From: Ephemerocybe angulata
Taxonomy: Eukaryota; Basidiomycota; Agaricomycetes; Agaricales; Psathyrellaceae
NCBI GenBank assembly: GCA_013368325.1
Contig: JAACJK010000012.1
Span: forward strand, 62,001-126,000
DNA: 64,000 bases
Direction of reading: 5' to 3'
Made by a program: the position numbers and the translations under genes. Below the pieces are notes generated by a model. That model was not told the origin of the DNA. It searched no databases and worked only from the letters and a program-made list of their open reading frames with translations. Shown one piece after another: positions 1-13,167 of this stretch. Within the stretch, counting starts at the first letter, position 1. Each line of letters opens with the position of its first letter.

Positions 1-731
1 AGGGCCTTGTCGGCCAATTGGGGCTGACCAAATCTTTGTTCAACGATACGAGGACGTTCGGTGACGATGACTACCTGCAGCTCGAGCTACTTCTGACCCT
101 CAATCCACACGACAATAGCTTCTCTGTGCTTGGAACAGGAGTTCCTCCAAAGGTACACAGTGAAACGGGACCGGTTGTAGATGATATGTCGGTGTACTTG
201 TCCGCCGCTCGCTTCCAAATAACCTTCGAAGGGTCTCCCTTTGCAGGTGGAAGCTTCAATATCGACGCGCCGTGGACCCATTGCAGCTACTCCACCGTTA
301 GGCTCCTCAAGCGAGATGGAGAAGTTCTCCGGACTATACAAGTCCGATTGGTTTCTCATGGCAAGCGCTACAACCGCATCGCAAAGTGCACTTTGCCGGA
401 TGATCTCTTCGAACTCTTGACGTTCGATGATTTACACGGTATGTATTACCCTCAACCTCAGGGTTGTCCTATCCCTATCTCTTGTTTGACAAATCCGCGT
501 ACAGATGCAGTCATCGAGCATACACTCCCTCTCAATACGAACTCCATCTTCGTTCTTAACGCGCTTTACCCCGTTTCCCCGCAAGCTCGCCCTTTTAGTG
601 CTGTAGTGGTGAAATATCTCCTAGATTGCACGCCGGACCTGTCGTCAACGCCATCAACTTGTACTTTGCCGGATTCATCCAGGCCATCCGGTACATGCAG
701 CGATATTACGTCGCTCCATGACTCCTCGTAA
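1..731 (+). CDS. Unrecognised protein, 3' part of a gene cut by the window edge
   Basis: The reading frame is already open at the first bases of the window, so the true start lies outside. It encodes about 140 residues of ordinary mixed composition, then meets a probable intron (GTATGT donor near 439, acceptor CAG ending near 505), after which the frame continues. Near the end a second frame (about 626-717) reads more protein-like, with residues such as AGPVVNAINLYFAGFIQAIR before a TGA, so a second small intron between about 550 and 600 is likely, but I could not fix its borders. No domain was recognised. No mobile-element signature is visible. Confidence 0.45.
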   Translation, partial: GLVGQLGLTKSLFNDTRTFGDDDYLQLELLLTLNPHDNSFSVLGTGVPPKVHSETGPVVDDMSVYLSAARFQITFEGSPFAGGSFNIDAPWTHCSYSTVRLLKRDGEVLRTIQVRLVSHGKRYNRIAKCTLPDDLFELLTFDDLHGMYYPQPQGCPIPISCLTNPRTDAVIEHTLPLNTNSIFVLNALYPVSPQARPFSAVVVKYLLDCTPDLSSTPSTCTLPDSSRPSGTCSDITSLHDSS

Positions 732-1085
732 ACCGTAGATATTAGGTTGCTGATATATTGGAGATGAACCCCTCCCTAATCACTACATTTGCTAGCGTTG
801 GTTTCGGAGTGCAGGCAAACAGAAGGCAAAATAAGGGTGCCCCATGTTGAGCTCGGTTACTTGAGCGCTTATCATCGCGCTTTCAAAATGCGGCCATCAG
901 CTAGACGGTTGCGTGAGCGAGTCATAGCGCGCGCCACACGCAACCGACCGGTCACTGCAGTGGATGACGATCACTGACTCTGTATGCATCATGTCTTCAA
1001 CCCTTTAAATCGAGGTACTCTATTGAAGCACTCCAAACATCTAGCTTCTTATTCTTTGAGAACCTCAGTGCTTCTTGATACGACT
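732..1085. other. Intergenic stretch, no gene seen
   Basis: This is the gap between the partial first gene and TPT1. It has short open stretches but none with protein-like composition. The 5' leader and promoter of TPT1 must lie here. No clear TATA box was seen. Confidence 0.5.
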
Positions 1086-2317
1086 ATGTCAGACAACGGC
1101 CAGCCATCGGAGGTGCAAGATCTAGGACAGAGGAAGGACCAAGGCTCGAAGAAGGCCTCGGGCGGTGGGAAGGGCGGAAAGAAACCTCAGCAACAAAATG
1201 CGAGTACGAAACTGCGCGGTATGGACAAGGATTCTCCGGAAGTGAGGACTTCGAAGACGATATCATGGCTCCTTCGACATGCTGCTGCCTCGCAAGGCCT
1301 TGCGATTCGACAGGATGGATACGTGAACGTAGACGAGCTGGTCAGTCACATCCTTCCTCATTCACGAGAGATCAAGCCATGGAAACGTCTTGTGAATAGC
1401 TGGTCCACCCCAGGCTCAGCCAATCGGCGTTGGATTTGGACGGTTTACGGAAGATCGTCGCCGGGGATGCGAAGAAAAGATATGATCTCGTTTTCGAAGC
1501 CGTGGGCGGTGCCTCATCTGAGGAGGCATCACAGCCTGAGCTGAACGGGTCATGGTGGATCAAGGCTAATCAGGGACATTCTATGAAGGTGAGTAGTGTC
1601 TGTCCCTCACTGTGCAAGATATCTATGGTCTAAACCACCGCCCCACCACAGACTGTTCAATTGGAGCTCAAGCGTATAAGATCTTTGGACGATGTACCTT
1701 CTGGTGTGGCACTTCATGGAACAACTGTGAAGGCCTGGGAAGTAATAGGTTCGTTGACTTTAATCAAGGAGTAACTCTACCGGTGCGAAAGCTCACCGCC
1801 GAGTCACAGAGAAGGAAGGACTTTCGAGGATGAAGCGGAACCACATCCATCTGGCTCAAGGAATTTCACTCACAAATGCCATCAGCGGTAAGATACTATA
1901 CAGACCCATCCTACTCTTTCTTTCTTAACAGCGACTTTCTCTCGCACGTCAGGCCTCCGAAGTTCAGCCCAAATCCTCATCTTCATCGACATCCCCAAAG
2001 CCCTCGCCGCTGGCGTCAAGTTCTTCCTCTCAGACAACGGCGTCGTCCTGACCGGAGGAGACGACTCTGGCTATCTCAAACCCGATTTCTTCCTTCGAGT
2101 CGAAGATATCAAAAGGAGCCCGATTCCTGGTTGGGAGGGTTCAGGACCCATCGAGTCGAAGGCTGTCGCTACAGACCCTGCGGAAGCAGCCACTTCCTCG
2201 TCAAAGAAACCTAGAAGCCGCCCTTCCAGGCAGAAGAAGACGGGCGGTACAGAGGCAGTTGAGGAGAGTCTGAAGGACCTGTCGGTCACCGACAAGACTG
2301 AGGCGGAAACCCAATAA
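1086..2317 (+). CDS. TPT1: tRNA 2'-phosphotransferase (Tpt1/KptA family)
   Basis: Tpt1 removes the 2'-phosphate left at the splice junction of intron-containing tRNAs and passes it to NAD+, the last step of fungal tRNA splicing. Five exons (1086-1340, 1400-1588, 1652-1748, 1810-1887, 1953-2317) sum to 984 nt, or 327 residues. A basic, low-complexity N-terminus (about 1-45) precedes the KptA domain. Family landmarks in order are WLLRH at 61-65, the helix with DAKKRYDL, ANQGHS near H145, the LHGT NAD-binding motif at 169-172, and SRMKRNHIHLA near 186-196 with the conserved Arg/His pair. The ATG at 1086 is preferred over an in-frame ATG at 984, because the extra residues look like untranslated leader. 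The acidic C-terminal tail after about 270 is disordered. The gene is convergent with the HEATR5-like gene. Confidence 0.95.
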
Positions 2318-2379
2318 TTTAGTGCAATTCATGAACAAACGAAAAACAAAGGACAAAAATGTACAGATACTAGGTCTAT

Positions 2380-5300
2380 CTAGAACGAGCGTAACGAAAT
2401 CTGCGGCTTCGCTGCGGGCTGCGCGGGACCCGATGCACCTCCACCGACGGCCCTCCTTATTGACTGTTCCAATAACTCTCGTACAGGAGGGTCCAACTTC
2501 GCAGCAGCCTCTTTGAAAGCTGCAGGCGACACTGTTGCAAAGGCCAAGAGTTGCTTGATCGTCTGATTCGAGAGATTGGCCACCGGCCCTTGTGCGGGTG
2601 GGTTGTTTGACAGAACGAGGGATATAGTTGGGAGAAGGACACCGAGGGACCGCGATTCTGCAGAAGGGCTCGTTAGTGCCAACTGGCATCAAGAAAGAGA
2701 AATGAATCTTACTGAGATCGTCTGGGGTGGCACTGAAGAAGGTAGCGAACGCCTTCCATATTTCGCCAATGGCCGCGAGTTGAATTTCTGTCAGCTTATT
2801 GTCGTGAACGTACGGCGTCATCTTGGCGACAAATTGAACAAGCCCAGGTATCAGGAGTCGTACGCATTGGCGTAGAACAGGGCTTCCAGCGGAAGATGCG
2901 GCAATGAGAGTTTTGGCGCAATGTGCCGCTGTGAGCGAGACCTGTGAAGGATAGATGGAAGTTCCTATTTAGTAACAAACTCGACGATTCTCTTAAGAAA
3001 ACGTACCTCATCGTCAGCATTCAGCTTTTGTGAAATCAAGAAACAACAGTGCTCAAGGGCCTCCCTCCCAAGCTTGGCATCGGGAGGGAGTACGGTAAGG
3101 ATTAGGACAGCAGCCAGGAGGTTGTTTTTGACCTTCTTCGTGGCGATCGGCCCCGCCCGAAGACTGGAAATACGTCAGATATGATATACCATTTGCTGGT
3201 GATTGAAGAAAATATACCTCATCTCATCAATATGATGCAAACACGCGGAAAGTAATGCGTGTACAAGTTGACTGTACGTCTCTTTGTCTCCTGGAGACAC
3301 ACTTGGGAGGCTCAGAAGCGACTTGAGAGCAGGCAAAGTTGGTCCCACGAAGTCAATTTCCGAAGCCTCGTCTTTGAGCAGATCTAGGCGGGAGCTGAGA
3401 GACTGTAGTTATTGATGGATAGAATAGGTGAGAACTGACCAGTGTACAGGAGGAAAGCAACTCCTCGGATATCTTCTCTCTGAGAATCGGTCACAGTGCT
3501 CGCGACCGTAGTAAAGGCCGTTACAGCGGCATTAATCAATGCAATCCGGTCAGGAAGAGCCCCCTCTGCGAAATGTTCGTTGAGAATTTAACAGAAGAAA
3601 GAGTGGTATAGAACAATACTCACTGATGACGGTGCTTCTACTAGACGACGAGCTTGAGTTCTTCAAGATATGTGAGCAGATACGCAAGCAATGTGCCCTC
3701 GGGGAGGACGGGGATAGGGCATCCTCGGCGCTATTTCCGTACAAAAGGTCAATAACCGTTGCGTGGAGGAGATATCATGTGCTGCTTACATGGAAGACCT
3801 TTGCGATGCTGCGAACGAGGACAACATCTCCACTAGGTATACCTGTACATCGGCGGACTCGGTCATCGCCAACCTATATGATAGGCTTGTAAATTCATCG
3901 AAGATGGTCGGCTCCAAGATCGCCTTTCCAGAATATTCAGGCCGCACAAGCCACTTCAACGCCCGCAGTGCTGGGATGACAGTTGATTGCCTTTGAGCAC
4001 CTCCAGATGAGTCTTCCGACGACGTAGACAACGCCTCATAGACCAAACCAAAGACGATGAAGAAGAACGCAGTTGGTTCCTTGTTGTTGGGGTTTGGAGC
4101 AGGGGTCTTATCGGTGGGTCCGAGCTCCCTTCCATCCATGGCAGCAAGGACATAGGGATTTCCTGCCTCCATGATACTAGCGACGGCCGACAAGATTCTG
4201 GGCCATGACTTAGTGAAGTACTATGAATGGAATGATCAAGACAATTCGCGATTTAGTATGCAGGGATGTACTTACCGGCAGCAGGACCTCCTTCCCAAGG
4301 CTGGAATATGAGGAGTCGAGTGACGCCGAATTGTCCAAGGATTCCGTGTCAACTCGTATGCTGGCGTAATCCCTCAAAGAGGCAACCCAGAGCGACGCCA
4401 AAACTGGTAGGTATGGCTTGACGACTTGTTGCAAGTAACTTTGGTGAACACTTGAGACCTGCAGCTGAGCCCAGGCCGAAAGGGTCGATATTCTTAGCAT
4501 GGCAGATGCATTGGGACTCAGCTCTCCAGCTTCACCAAGGGAGAGCATGCCAGAATCTGAGGGAGGATAAGCCCGAGTTCTGAAAAGAGGCAATCCCATG
4601 TACCTTTCGACTGATCCAATGCGCTAGTTAAAAGCTTTAAAATACGGCCCATTCTGCCAACATCCTTCACAACACCGCAACCAACGAAAATGGCGCATGC
4701 ATGTACTGCGGACGCTAAGATTTCCGGTGTTGAGTCCGACGAGAAAGCTGGTGTCAAAGCCGCAGTGATGGGAGCTTGGTGTTGTTCCAGCAATAGGGCA
4801 TCATCATAAGCAGGATCTGGAGAGGATGCAAAGACCTGGAAGTCCACTATCAGCTAGTATTCATTCGGACATATAGGCTTTGTCTTACCTGAATGACGTC
4901 CCGAAGCACGACCAAGCCTTCTAACCTAATCTCGGTGACGTACGCAGCAGAAGCGGTGAACGCCATCCTGACTAAATCCCCGACCCTAGTATAGAGCAGC
5001 CCGGCAGTTGGAACACCGAGATTCCTCGCGACGATGACGTTTGTATGCTCCTTCCTCCCACTGTTCGCTACAATCTGGCAGATCTGGTGCAAACACTGAA
5101 GTGAAAAGAGCTGTGTCCTCCACCTCGACGTCAAACGTCCCCGAGTCGGTGCACTGTTTGCCGCCACATTCAAAGATTCACCTTCGTCATCCCTCAACCC
5201 TCCAGCTGGTCCAGCGGCGGCCGCTTCTACAACTTGCTGAGTCGCAGTCGTTCGCGCCATAATCCTTTGGCATAGATCAATCCAGGCCGATGGATTGTAG

Positions 5301-8300
5301 ATCACAGTTTGCTGCAACCAACTCGTGATCACATTCCGCACACCCTCCACGCTCGAGTCGTCATCCAACATCCCAAAAAGGTCCTCCACCAGCCTGTCCC
5401 CACCAAGCTTCGACATAGCCAATGCATCCTTCTGCACGAGCTGATACAGCGCATTGATTGACGCCAACTTGAGTGGTCTCCTCGAAGACGATAAATACTC
5501 CCTGAACTTCTTCACAAGATCAGGCACGTTTGCGTGTTCCGGAGCAAACATCAGGAAGTGCTGAATGCACTTGATAGACTCGACCCGCATGCCTTCGTCG
5601 TCCTCCAACGAGAACTCATGCACGAGGTTCAGGATGAGTGTCCTGATGCGCACGCTCTCCTGTATGTCAGGACCAAGCACATTGATGATAGCGTCGATGA
5701 TTTGGCATATCACAGGATACGCCGGGCAGTCGCCGCTGATGTTTGAGTTGCCTAACGTTCCTCCTTCCCGCTCATGCGATTCCACGAGGTACAATTTCAG
5801 CAACAGCCCCAGCGTTCCCGACACGTGCGGTCCGTAGGCCAAACTTGCTGCGTTGATGACCCTTGCTAGCGCAGTCAACGCCCAGAAGTGCACAACGGGA
5901 TGTGGGTCATTGCTCAGGCTCATCAAGACATTGATGGTCGTCTTCAGCAATGCGCCTGCCGCCAGGCCACCAACGTGACTGTAAATCGAGCCGAATGCCA
6001 AGGCACACCCAGCGCGACCGTACGGGTTTCGATTGGACACAACCTGGTCTACCAGATTCTTGATCGCACTGGTCAAGAAGTTCGTCCCCGAGAAACTCGC
6101 CAGTCTGCCAATACTCTCGCTACCCGCGGAGCGCAGCACAAGGTCGCCATCGACGATTGCGTCCATGAGGAGGGGGGAGAGTAGCGAGGTGACCTGCCCA
6201 TTACCCAGAATGTCGCGGGTTTGGCGTGGGGCCGTCGATCCAACGCGAAGGGAGAGGGCAATTGCCACTGTCGCGTTGATGAAGACAGCGGAGCGTCTCC
6301 CTGCATTCTTCTCTAATCTTGGGGAGCGGACAGACTCGATGAGTTGGGCGATGATCTTATTGGTCGCGGTCAGATCTTGCAGGGGTAGTAGTCGAGAGAA
6401 GAGTTCGATGGCGGCGTCGACGACGGCTGTCCCAGGGGGTGGAGGCTCGTTGACCTGGTAGTCGGTCTCTGTAATCTTGGTTTGGCACAGAGATAATGGA
6501 TCGTGTTCACAGGCGCCGAATAATGGTTTCCGAAGCTAAGGTGGGATTAGGAGAACCAGGAGGTGGTGAGTAAGTGTACACACGCAGAGAAATTGCGATA
6601 TGAGGCTTACGAGAGTCTCGATAGCAGCTTCCACTGAGTCCCTATTCAAGTAGTCTTGACTCGACGACGCTTGCTGACCCTCCAGACCCAATCCTCCAAA
6701 GTCGGCGATATCGTTGAATGTTACGCCGTACGCATATCCATCGGTGCTATGCCATACTGAAGTAAAGCTCCCACTAGAGCTCGCAATGGCAGCTTGGACG
6801 GACGACCCAGCGTATCCTTCGGGGCTAGCGAACAACGACACGGCGCTCTGCAGCAAAACGAGCTGGGTCGACTCCGTGATACTTGAGAACCCTAAAGAGC
6901 TGAAACATTGGTACACGCGACGTCGAAGAAGAGCTTCTCTATCCCGTATCGACAGGCCTTTGCGCGGGGCCAGCTGCGGCTGGAGCTCTGCGGGGTCTTC
7001 CACGTTCTGAGATACGAAGTTGTTGGCGAAGGACAGTGCATTGCTCAAAACTGAGGCTATTCTTCTGGCAACGTCGAGCGTGACGAGGGTCGAGGAGTTG
7101 TACTGGAGGAAGGATAAAATCGCACCAAGTGCGCTTTCTCGAACATGAAGCAAGAAGACCCACTCGGCGACGGGCCGAGTAGAGTTGGCGACGTTGTCCT
7201 TGTTCGTCGGCTTCGGCAGTGCATTTCTCCATAAGACAAGCAGTTGGGGAAGGTGTGGTCGCACAAAGTTTGGGCCCAGTGCCATTAGCGCGGAGATGAG
7301 TGTCCAGGCAACTTCGATTTCGACACCAGCCACCGCAAGATCGTGCTCGGCGGCCCTCTTCAGCAATTGCGTGGACATATCCAAAACTTTAGCGCTGACA
7401 TCGTAGGAAACATACAGCGGTCGCTCGGGAATGATGGACACCAGTCCAGCGAGGCCATAGGCGTGGCCCAAAGCTCTCGAAGGGACCTCTGCAGGTGCGG
7501 TCGGGGTCAGAATTGTGGCCAGATCCCTTTGTAGCTTCTCCGTCACGGTCAGGATGGCCTTTGGCAGACGCAGAGGGGTCGAATAGCAGAAGCAGCGCAG
7601 TGCCCATGCAGCATTGACGCGAACAGTGTGACTGGGATGGGAGAGGAGAGTGATCAAGGGCTCGGCCAGGGCATCCTGAACTGGAGGAGGTGCGTTTCCA
7701 AGCTGCTGAAGAAGCCCTGCGACTTCTCGGAGCACAATAACGAGGACTGGGGATGCTGGGGCAACTTTCCCGGGCATCATTGCCGGCCACCTCTTCAAAT
7801 ATTGCGTTGCAAGCTCCTGGATCGCGCTGATCTGCCCCTGCTCGCTCAACATCCGCACACCAATCAGGTCTCGCAGTAGAATGGAGACCAACTTTCGAGT
7901 AAGTAAGGTCTCGTAGCGGTTAAGGCCATTTCGGGGGTACATGACGACTTCGGTGAGGAGGTGGGACACGATGAGCGAGAAGTTGTTTTCGACCCAGGTT
8001 GCTCCAAGTTTGTTGAACAGAGCTGCATAGAAGTCGAAGACTCCGATACGAGTCTTGCGAGCCAAGTGATATCGGTTGAGCTGGTTCGAAAGTTGTAACA
8101 GCATTTCCTTGGGAGTTGACAAAGCCTTGAGGGTTTCGGCCTGTGCGGCAGATCCAGGCTCGTCCTCATCGACCCCTTGCTCCTTCTTGGCTTTCTGAAC
8201 GGATTCTGGCACAGGAACTGGGCGTTCGACTTGCGTTAACGAAAGCATGTGCCCAACTAGCTGCGAGTGCGATTGGCGTGTTACTTGGTCGACATTTTCT

Positions 8301-9200
8301 AGGTTCTTGGTACATGTTTGGAGGATGGATTCGACTTCGTTTAGGGTTGGGTGTGGAGCGTCCGGTTCGGAGTAGATTGTAACGATAACCTGAGCGACTC
8401 CCCTTTGCACTGCGAGGGACTTGTCCGTTAGGCCATTCCGCATCTGCTTCAGGATATCCTTGATGGTTGCTTCAGACACAGCTCGCTTTGCAGTTGACAA
8501 CGATTTGTGAAGGGCGATGAGAGCTTGGTATCGGAGGAGAGGCGAGTTCGAGTTTCTGTATGTCTTGACAGTCACTGCCGCGATTTCCGCCATGAAGGAC
8601 ATAACCTGACCATTGTCAGCGTTAGTTATCCGGTTGCGTATAACACTCACTTGAGAACCATAGGCCGCCATGATATCCCCGACAACAGACCAAGCAGCTC
8701 TGAACACATATTCAGCGACATTGCACAAGTCGAAGGTGACTCTCAACCCACATCTTGGACGTGTCTTTATCCACAACCTTGAAATCGCCTACAAGCTTCA
8801 TGAGGACTTGCAAGCTATCGAACATCGTCCTTGTTTCGCCTCTGGTGTATAGCGTGACAAAGCATCGTCCAATGGCGCGTCGGTATGCTCGACCTGGTGA
8901 TGGGTATTTGTCGGGAGAGGATATGATTTTGAGCAGCGTCTCTTCAATCTCTGCTTGCTTTGCTTTGAGCTCTGTCTACCACTAGTGTGTCATTATCGGG
9001 ACATACCAAAAACTAGCTAAGAACGTACAATCGGGGCTTCTGACAGCTTCTTCTCTGTTGCATCAAGCCATTGCAGAACGTAGACCTCGCCAGCTTCCCC
9101 AAGAATCTCGGACTGCAGATTGTCAGTCATCACTGTAGATAGGGGTTAGAAGGGATTGTACCTCTTCAATCGGATCTATAGATACTGGCTCGCTAGACAT
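2380..9200 (-). CDS. LAA1: HEAT-repeat trafficking protein, HEATR5/Laa1 family
   Basis: Laa1 (HEATR5 in animals) is a giant HEAT-repeat protein that recruits or stabilises AP-1 clathrin adaptors at the trans-Golgi and endosomes. The gene starts with MSSEPVSIDP at 9200 and ends with ISLRSF at 2380. Long coding blocks include about 8650-6536 and 6500-4850, with many small exons at both ends. The sequence is rich in paired alpha-helices typical of HEAT repeats, for example RYQALIALHKSLSTAKRAV and NRYETLLTRKLVSILLRDLI. A Ser/Gly-rich loop near 6700-6800 (minus strand) and a KKEQGVDEDEP linker near 8170 interrupt the array. The span of 6.8 kb fits the roughly 2,000-residue size of the family. I did not resolve each exon border below 4850. 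Its stop is 62 bp from the TPT1 stop. Confidence 0.88.
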
Positions 9201-9788
9201 AGGTACGAGGTAATGAGCTCAAATACCGTGTCCTAAATGCGAGATGGTGGTTGCAACGAAGGCGTGAATATGCCAGTGATCCCGGCGCTTGATGGAAACA
9301 CCGTCAGAAACTCCGTTCCGTTCGGGGTTGACCTCCATCCTCTAGCTTGATCGGTTGACCTTTTACCGCACTGCTCCGGGAGCGCAGGTGGCTTAACAGG
9401 AATTCCAAAATGCTCGTACAGAAGTTGCCATTAGGATGGGAGTATTATAAAAAAAAAGTGAGTAGGAGACTGGTAGGATTATGTACAGGAACGCAAGGCG
9501 GCAAAAGCCTTACTTGGCTTGGTTGAACAATGAGGTATTAGCAAGCGAGCAAGATAGGCCAACCGGGATGGGTACTAATAAAGCGGTCAATGATGAGGAG
9601 AAGGTGTGTCCATGAAACCTTGATCAATTGGTTGAACTGTGAAGGCTGGATGCAATGTTGTGGAAACAGATCTCAGGACGAGTCTGTGGATAATACGCCA
9701 TGAAGCGCAACTAGAACGGAGGAGCAGAAATGTGACTAAGAATGCAAAGAGAAAGGACGGGCGTGAACTTGAAGGGCCGGCGATCATA
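9201..9788. other. Intergenic, promoter side of the HEATR5/Laa1-like gene
   Basis: This gap lies between the minus-strand Laa1 start and the stop of the RTC4-type gene. It contains an A9 run near 9449-9457 and no convincing coding sequence. It should hold the Laa1 promoter and the 3' end of the RTC4-type transcript. Confidence 0.5.
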
Positions 9789-12700
9789 TTAGCGTTTACC
9801 TCTACGCGATCCCCCAGCCTTCCTTTCTCCAGTGGAGCTAGACTGAGAGGACGATGAATGCATAAGCCAGCTCATATCCTCAGCCTCCGCTGGACTGGTC
9901 GCACCACCGCCCACATCCGTAGGACCACCCCGCTTTTTCCCATTACCCTTCCCTGCCTTCTTCTCCTTCTCCAGACCTTTGGACTTCTTGGGTCCGAAGA
10001 GCCTTCTGCTATCCTCCTCTCCTTCTCCTTCACTAGATAGGTCCAAGACATCGCTCCGCATGCTGTGCGACCAATTAACTGGGTCCTCCACGCTTTTCCC
10101 TACAGATTTCGATGACTGAGACTGGAGTAGGCTTTTCTTCTTCGCCTCTTCCCGCAGCCTCACTCGTTCGAGAGGAGGGATATCGTCCATAGAAGAGGAA
10201 AGTGGAGGCGGTGTCGACATTGGGAAAGGTTGCGCTTTAGCCTTAGCCTTAGTAGGTCTCGGGGTAGGATTGTCGTCCCCATCCTGCAGCTTCGCCTTGA
10301 GCTTGATCGCCTTCGGTGTCTTGAAATCATGCCTATCCTCGTTGTCGGAATCGTCCACTTCGATAACACAAGATACGGGGGACGAGGCTCGGCTTGTGCG
10401 ACTCCGGCTCCGGCTCCGATCCACCTTTTTCTCCTTCACTTTTTCCTTTGTATCAATACTCTGCCGATTCTTCGCATCCTGGAGCATAATCGAAGGGGAA
10501 CGAGATCGAATATTGCTCTCCGGCTTTTGCAGGGTGTGTTTCGCTAACGGCCTGGCCTTCACCTTCCTACCCCTCCCCAGTTCAGAGGCCCCTGCCATAT
10601 CCGACTCCTGACTACGCACAAGATCCACCACGTCCGTGTCCATGGGGTCCGTGTCATAGTGTGCAGCTACATCGGCCCTCACCTGACCCTCCCCGTCGCT
10701 CTTTCCCCCAACATCATCAACATCCATCAAGCTCTTGCTAGACGCGCCTTTCATTATCGGCCTGGGCCTGGGTTTCAATTTCGGCTTCTCTGCTTCCAAC
10801 CTCTTCCTTTCCTCTTCCTCCTCTTCCTCCCTTCTATCCTCTTCCTCGATCTCTTTCCTCCTCTTCCTCGCCCTTTCCATGATGATCGTCTCTCCGGCAC
10901 TCAAGCCTTCCCTTCCATTACCCCCTTCACCTCCAGCGCTTCTCTTTGAATTCGAATGACTCGAATCCGCAGGAAACATTGCCACTCCATACGCCGAACT
11001 CTCCCTAAGGATCTGAAGGGCCTGGCGACGCCCTTTATCGGTGTGTCCCGCGAGTTGTCTATCCTGTATGATTAGGCGCAGGGCAACTTCGGGCAGGAGA
11101 ACGCGTTGAAGAAACTCCTCAGCGCCTAGTGGGTGGATGGAAGTAAGGTTGATGCTCGCAGGAGGGAAGATGTCGTAGAGGGTTTGGTGGATGATGAACG
11201 AGCCCAGTTCACCATAGCTATTGTGCAGTCCAAGCGTTAGAAACCCAACGGTACTACAGAAACGGCGACAGTGTTACTCACTACCCAGGCTGTGTCTTCT
11301 CGAAATTCATGAACTGATCCTTGACCCCTGTCGCGGCTCGGGAGCCCTTCTCTTTCACCACCTGCATAATCTCCTTCCACGCCGCACACTTTGACTTCGG
11401 ACCCCCTTCCCCGCCATCATCGTCAATAAGGTCCTGCATATCAGCCTTCATACGTTGAATTCGCCTCGCCAATCCTTTCCAGTCGATGACTTTGGGCCAG
11501 CCTTTGGCTTCTGCCTCTGGGAGGATGTCGCTTTCGAAGCGATGCCTCTGGCACAAAGAAATGTAGGTGGTGAATGGTGCTTTGCGACCAAGAGGATTGG
11601 CTGGACGGGGATCAGGGAAGGACTTTTTGGCTATAGCTTCGAGTAGGCCGAGGAGGGTTGGGGAGGGGGTAGGAGGTAATGGCGAGTCGCAGTATGGACA
11701 GAGGGTCTTGGGGTCCGTGGTAGCAGGCATGAAGACTGACAATACCGAATTAGCGGAGAGAGCATGGAGAACAACCCAGGAGCACATACATGATGATTCT
11801 TCCACATATCCGTCATCGTCCAGCATGCTATACATGTGAGAATATGAGCTACATTCGATGAGACGAAATGAGAGAAAGCCCTACATATCATCAGCTCTGG
11901 TCTTCTTTCTTGGAGAAGATTCCTCAGACAAGTAACCCGACGAGTCGCGTTTCTTCCTTGGTTTGAAGGAGGGCCCCGGGCTAGGGGACCCAAGCTGAGT
12001 AGCCATGGGGAATGGCTGCGCTTTAAGACCCTCGTCTTCCGTTTCCGTCTCGGTTCCGACAACATTTCCTCGTTTCCCCTTCAAAACTACGCTCGAGGTT
12101 TTGCTCGAGCTCGAGCCGTATGGCTTGAGGGGCATGGGAAATTGGGCAGGAGCTGGTTTCTTCGTCCTCTTCTTGTTGTTCCCCCTCTTTCGTCGCGGAG
12201 TGTCATCATCTGAAGAATGATTGTCACTGTCAGAGGTGGATCCCGCCAAACCCACCTTCGCCAGTGCCTTCCTCTTCTTGTCCTGCGGCACTTCAGGTGG
12301 CGGAGTGATAGAGGAAGCCCTCTGAGGGGAAATGAGAGGGAAAGCTGCTGGCTTTGAATTCTGTGAGGCCTTAGCGTGGGTTCTTGAAGACATTCCTTGG
12401 GAGGGGCGGCGAGGGGTCGACTTGTCCATGGGGAAAGGGGCAGCAGCTGGGATCCAGGTCGACTCCTTGACAAACTCCACGGAGGAGTCGGGGCTCAGTG
12501 AACGCCTTTTTTCGCTTGGGGACTCTTTCGCTGCTTTGGCCTTGGGGCGAGGACGTGGGCGTTGCTTAGTCGGGGGCGGCGTTGGTTCAGGTGAAGGTGG
12601 CGATCGGGGTCGGGCTGCACTGGGCTTTGGCTTGCTGCTCTTCAACGAGGCGGCATTGGGCTTCATTCTTTCCACCATTTTGCCCTCTTTAGCCCTGTTC

Positions 12701-13167
12701 TGGCTCCTCTGCCCACCATCCTCTAAGTCGATGATCTCGGGCGTTTCAGACGTGGATCCTCTGCTGGTGCTCGATAGCGATTTGTTCTTCTTGAAGTTCA
12801 GGGCTTTGAGGTTTTTGGACTTTGTTGCCCAGTCTAGTACCTCATGCTCCTTGCCGTCTGCGTCTAGGCGGTATTCTTTCGGTGGCTTCTTGCTCTTCGC
12901 TGGAGATGACCCTGCGAGGGAGTTGAGCTGGTCGTCGCTGCTCACATCGTCGTGGTCGTCGCTCGTGTCAAAAGACCGAGTGGGCCCCTTCGACTTCTTG
13001 GTGTAATCTTTGGCGTTAATGGATAGGCTTGAGGACGACATAGGGTCGTTGAGCAGCTTGGCGTTCTTCAATAGGGTCTGAGCACCTGGACGCGACTGAA
13101 GCCGCAACGCTCTGTCGGTCCCAGGCGTCTGGCCGGAGCTGAGTTGTCGATTCCTCGCTGCCTCCAT
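9789..13167 (-). CDS. RTC4: RTC4-domain protein with long disordered flanks
   Basis: Yeast Rtc4 was named from a telomere-capping screen, and its molecular role is unclear. The RTC4 domain is seen at about 11720-11050. It begins with a CPYCDSPLP zinc-like motif, followed by LCQRHRFESDILPEAEAKGW and VIDWKGLARRI, and ends with FLQRVLLPEVALRLIIQD. About 425 residues of disordered, Ser/Lys/Pro-rich sequence precede it, and about 400 highly charged residues follow it. I start at MEAARNRQL (13167) because the open frame upstream looks like leader. Small introns fall near 11885-11830 (joining DD to IMLDDDGYVEESS), 11790-11742 and 11280-11219. The flanks carry repeated FPM motifs (see findings). The C-terminus ends in a basic KAGGSRRGKR tail, suggesting a nuclear or DNA-associated role; this is inference. 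Confidence 0.82.
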
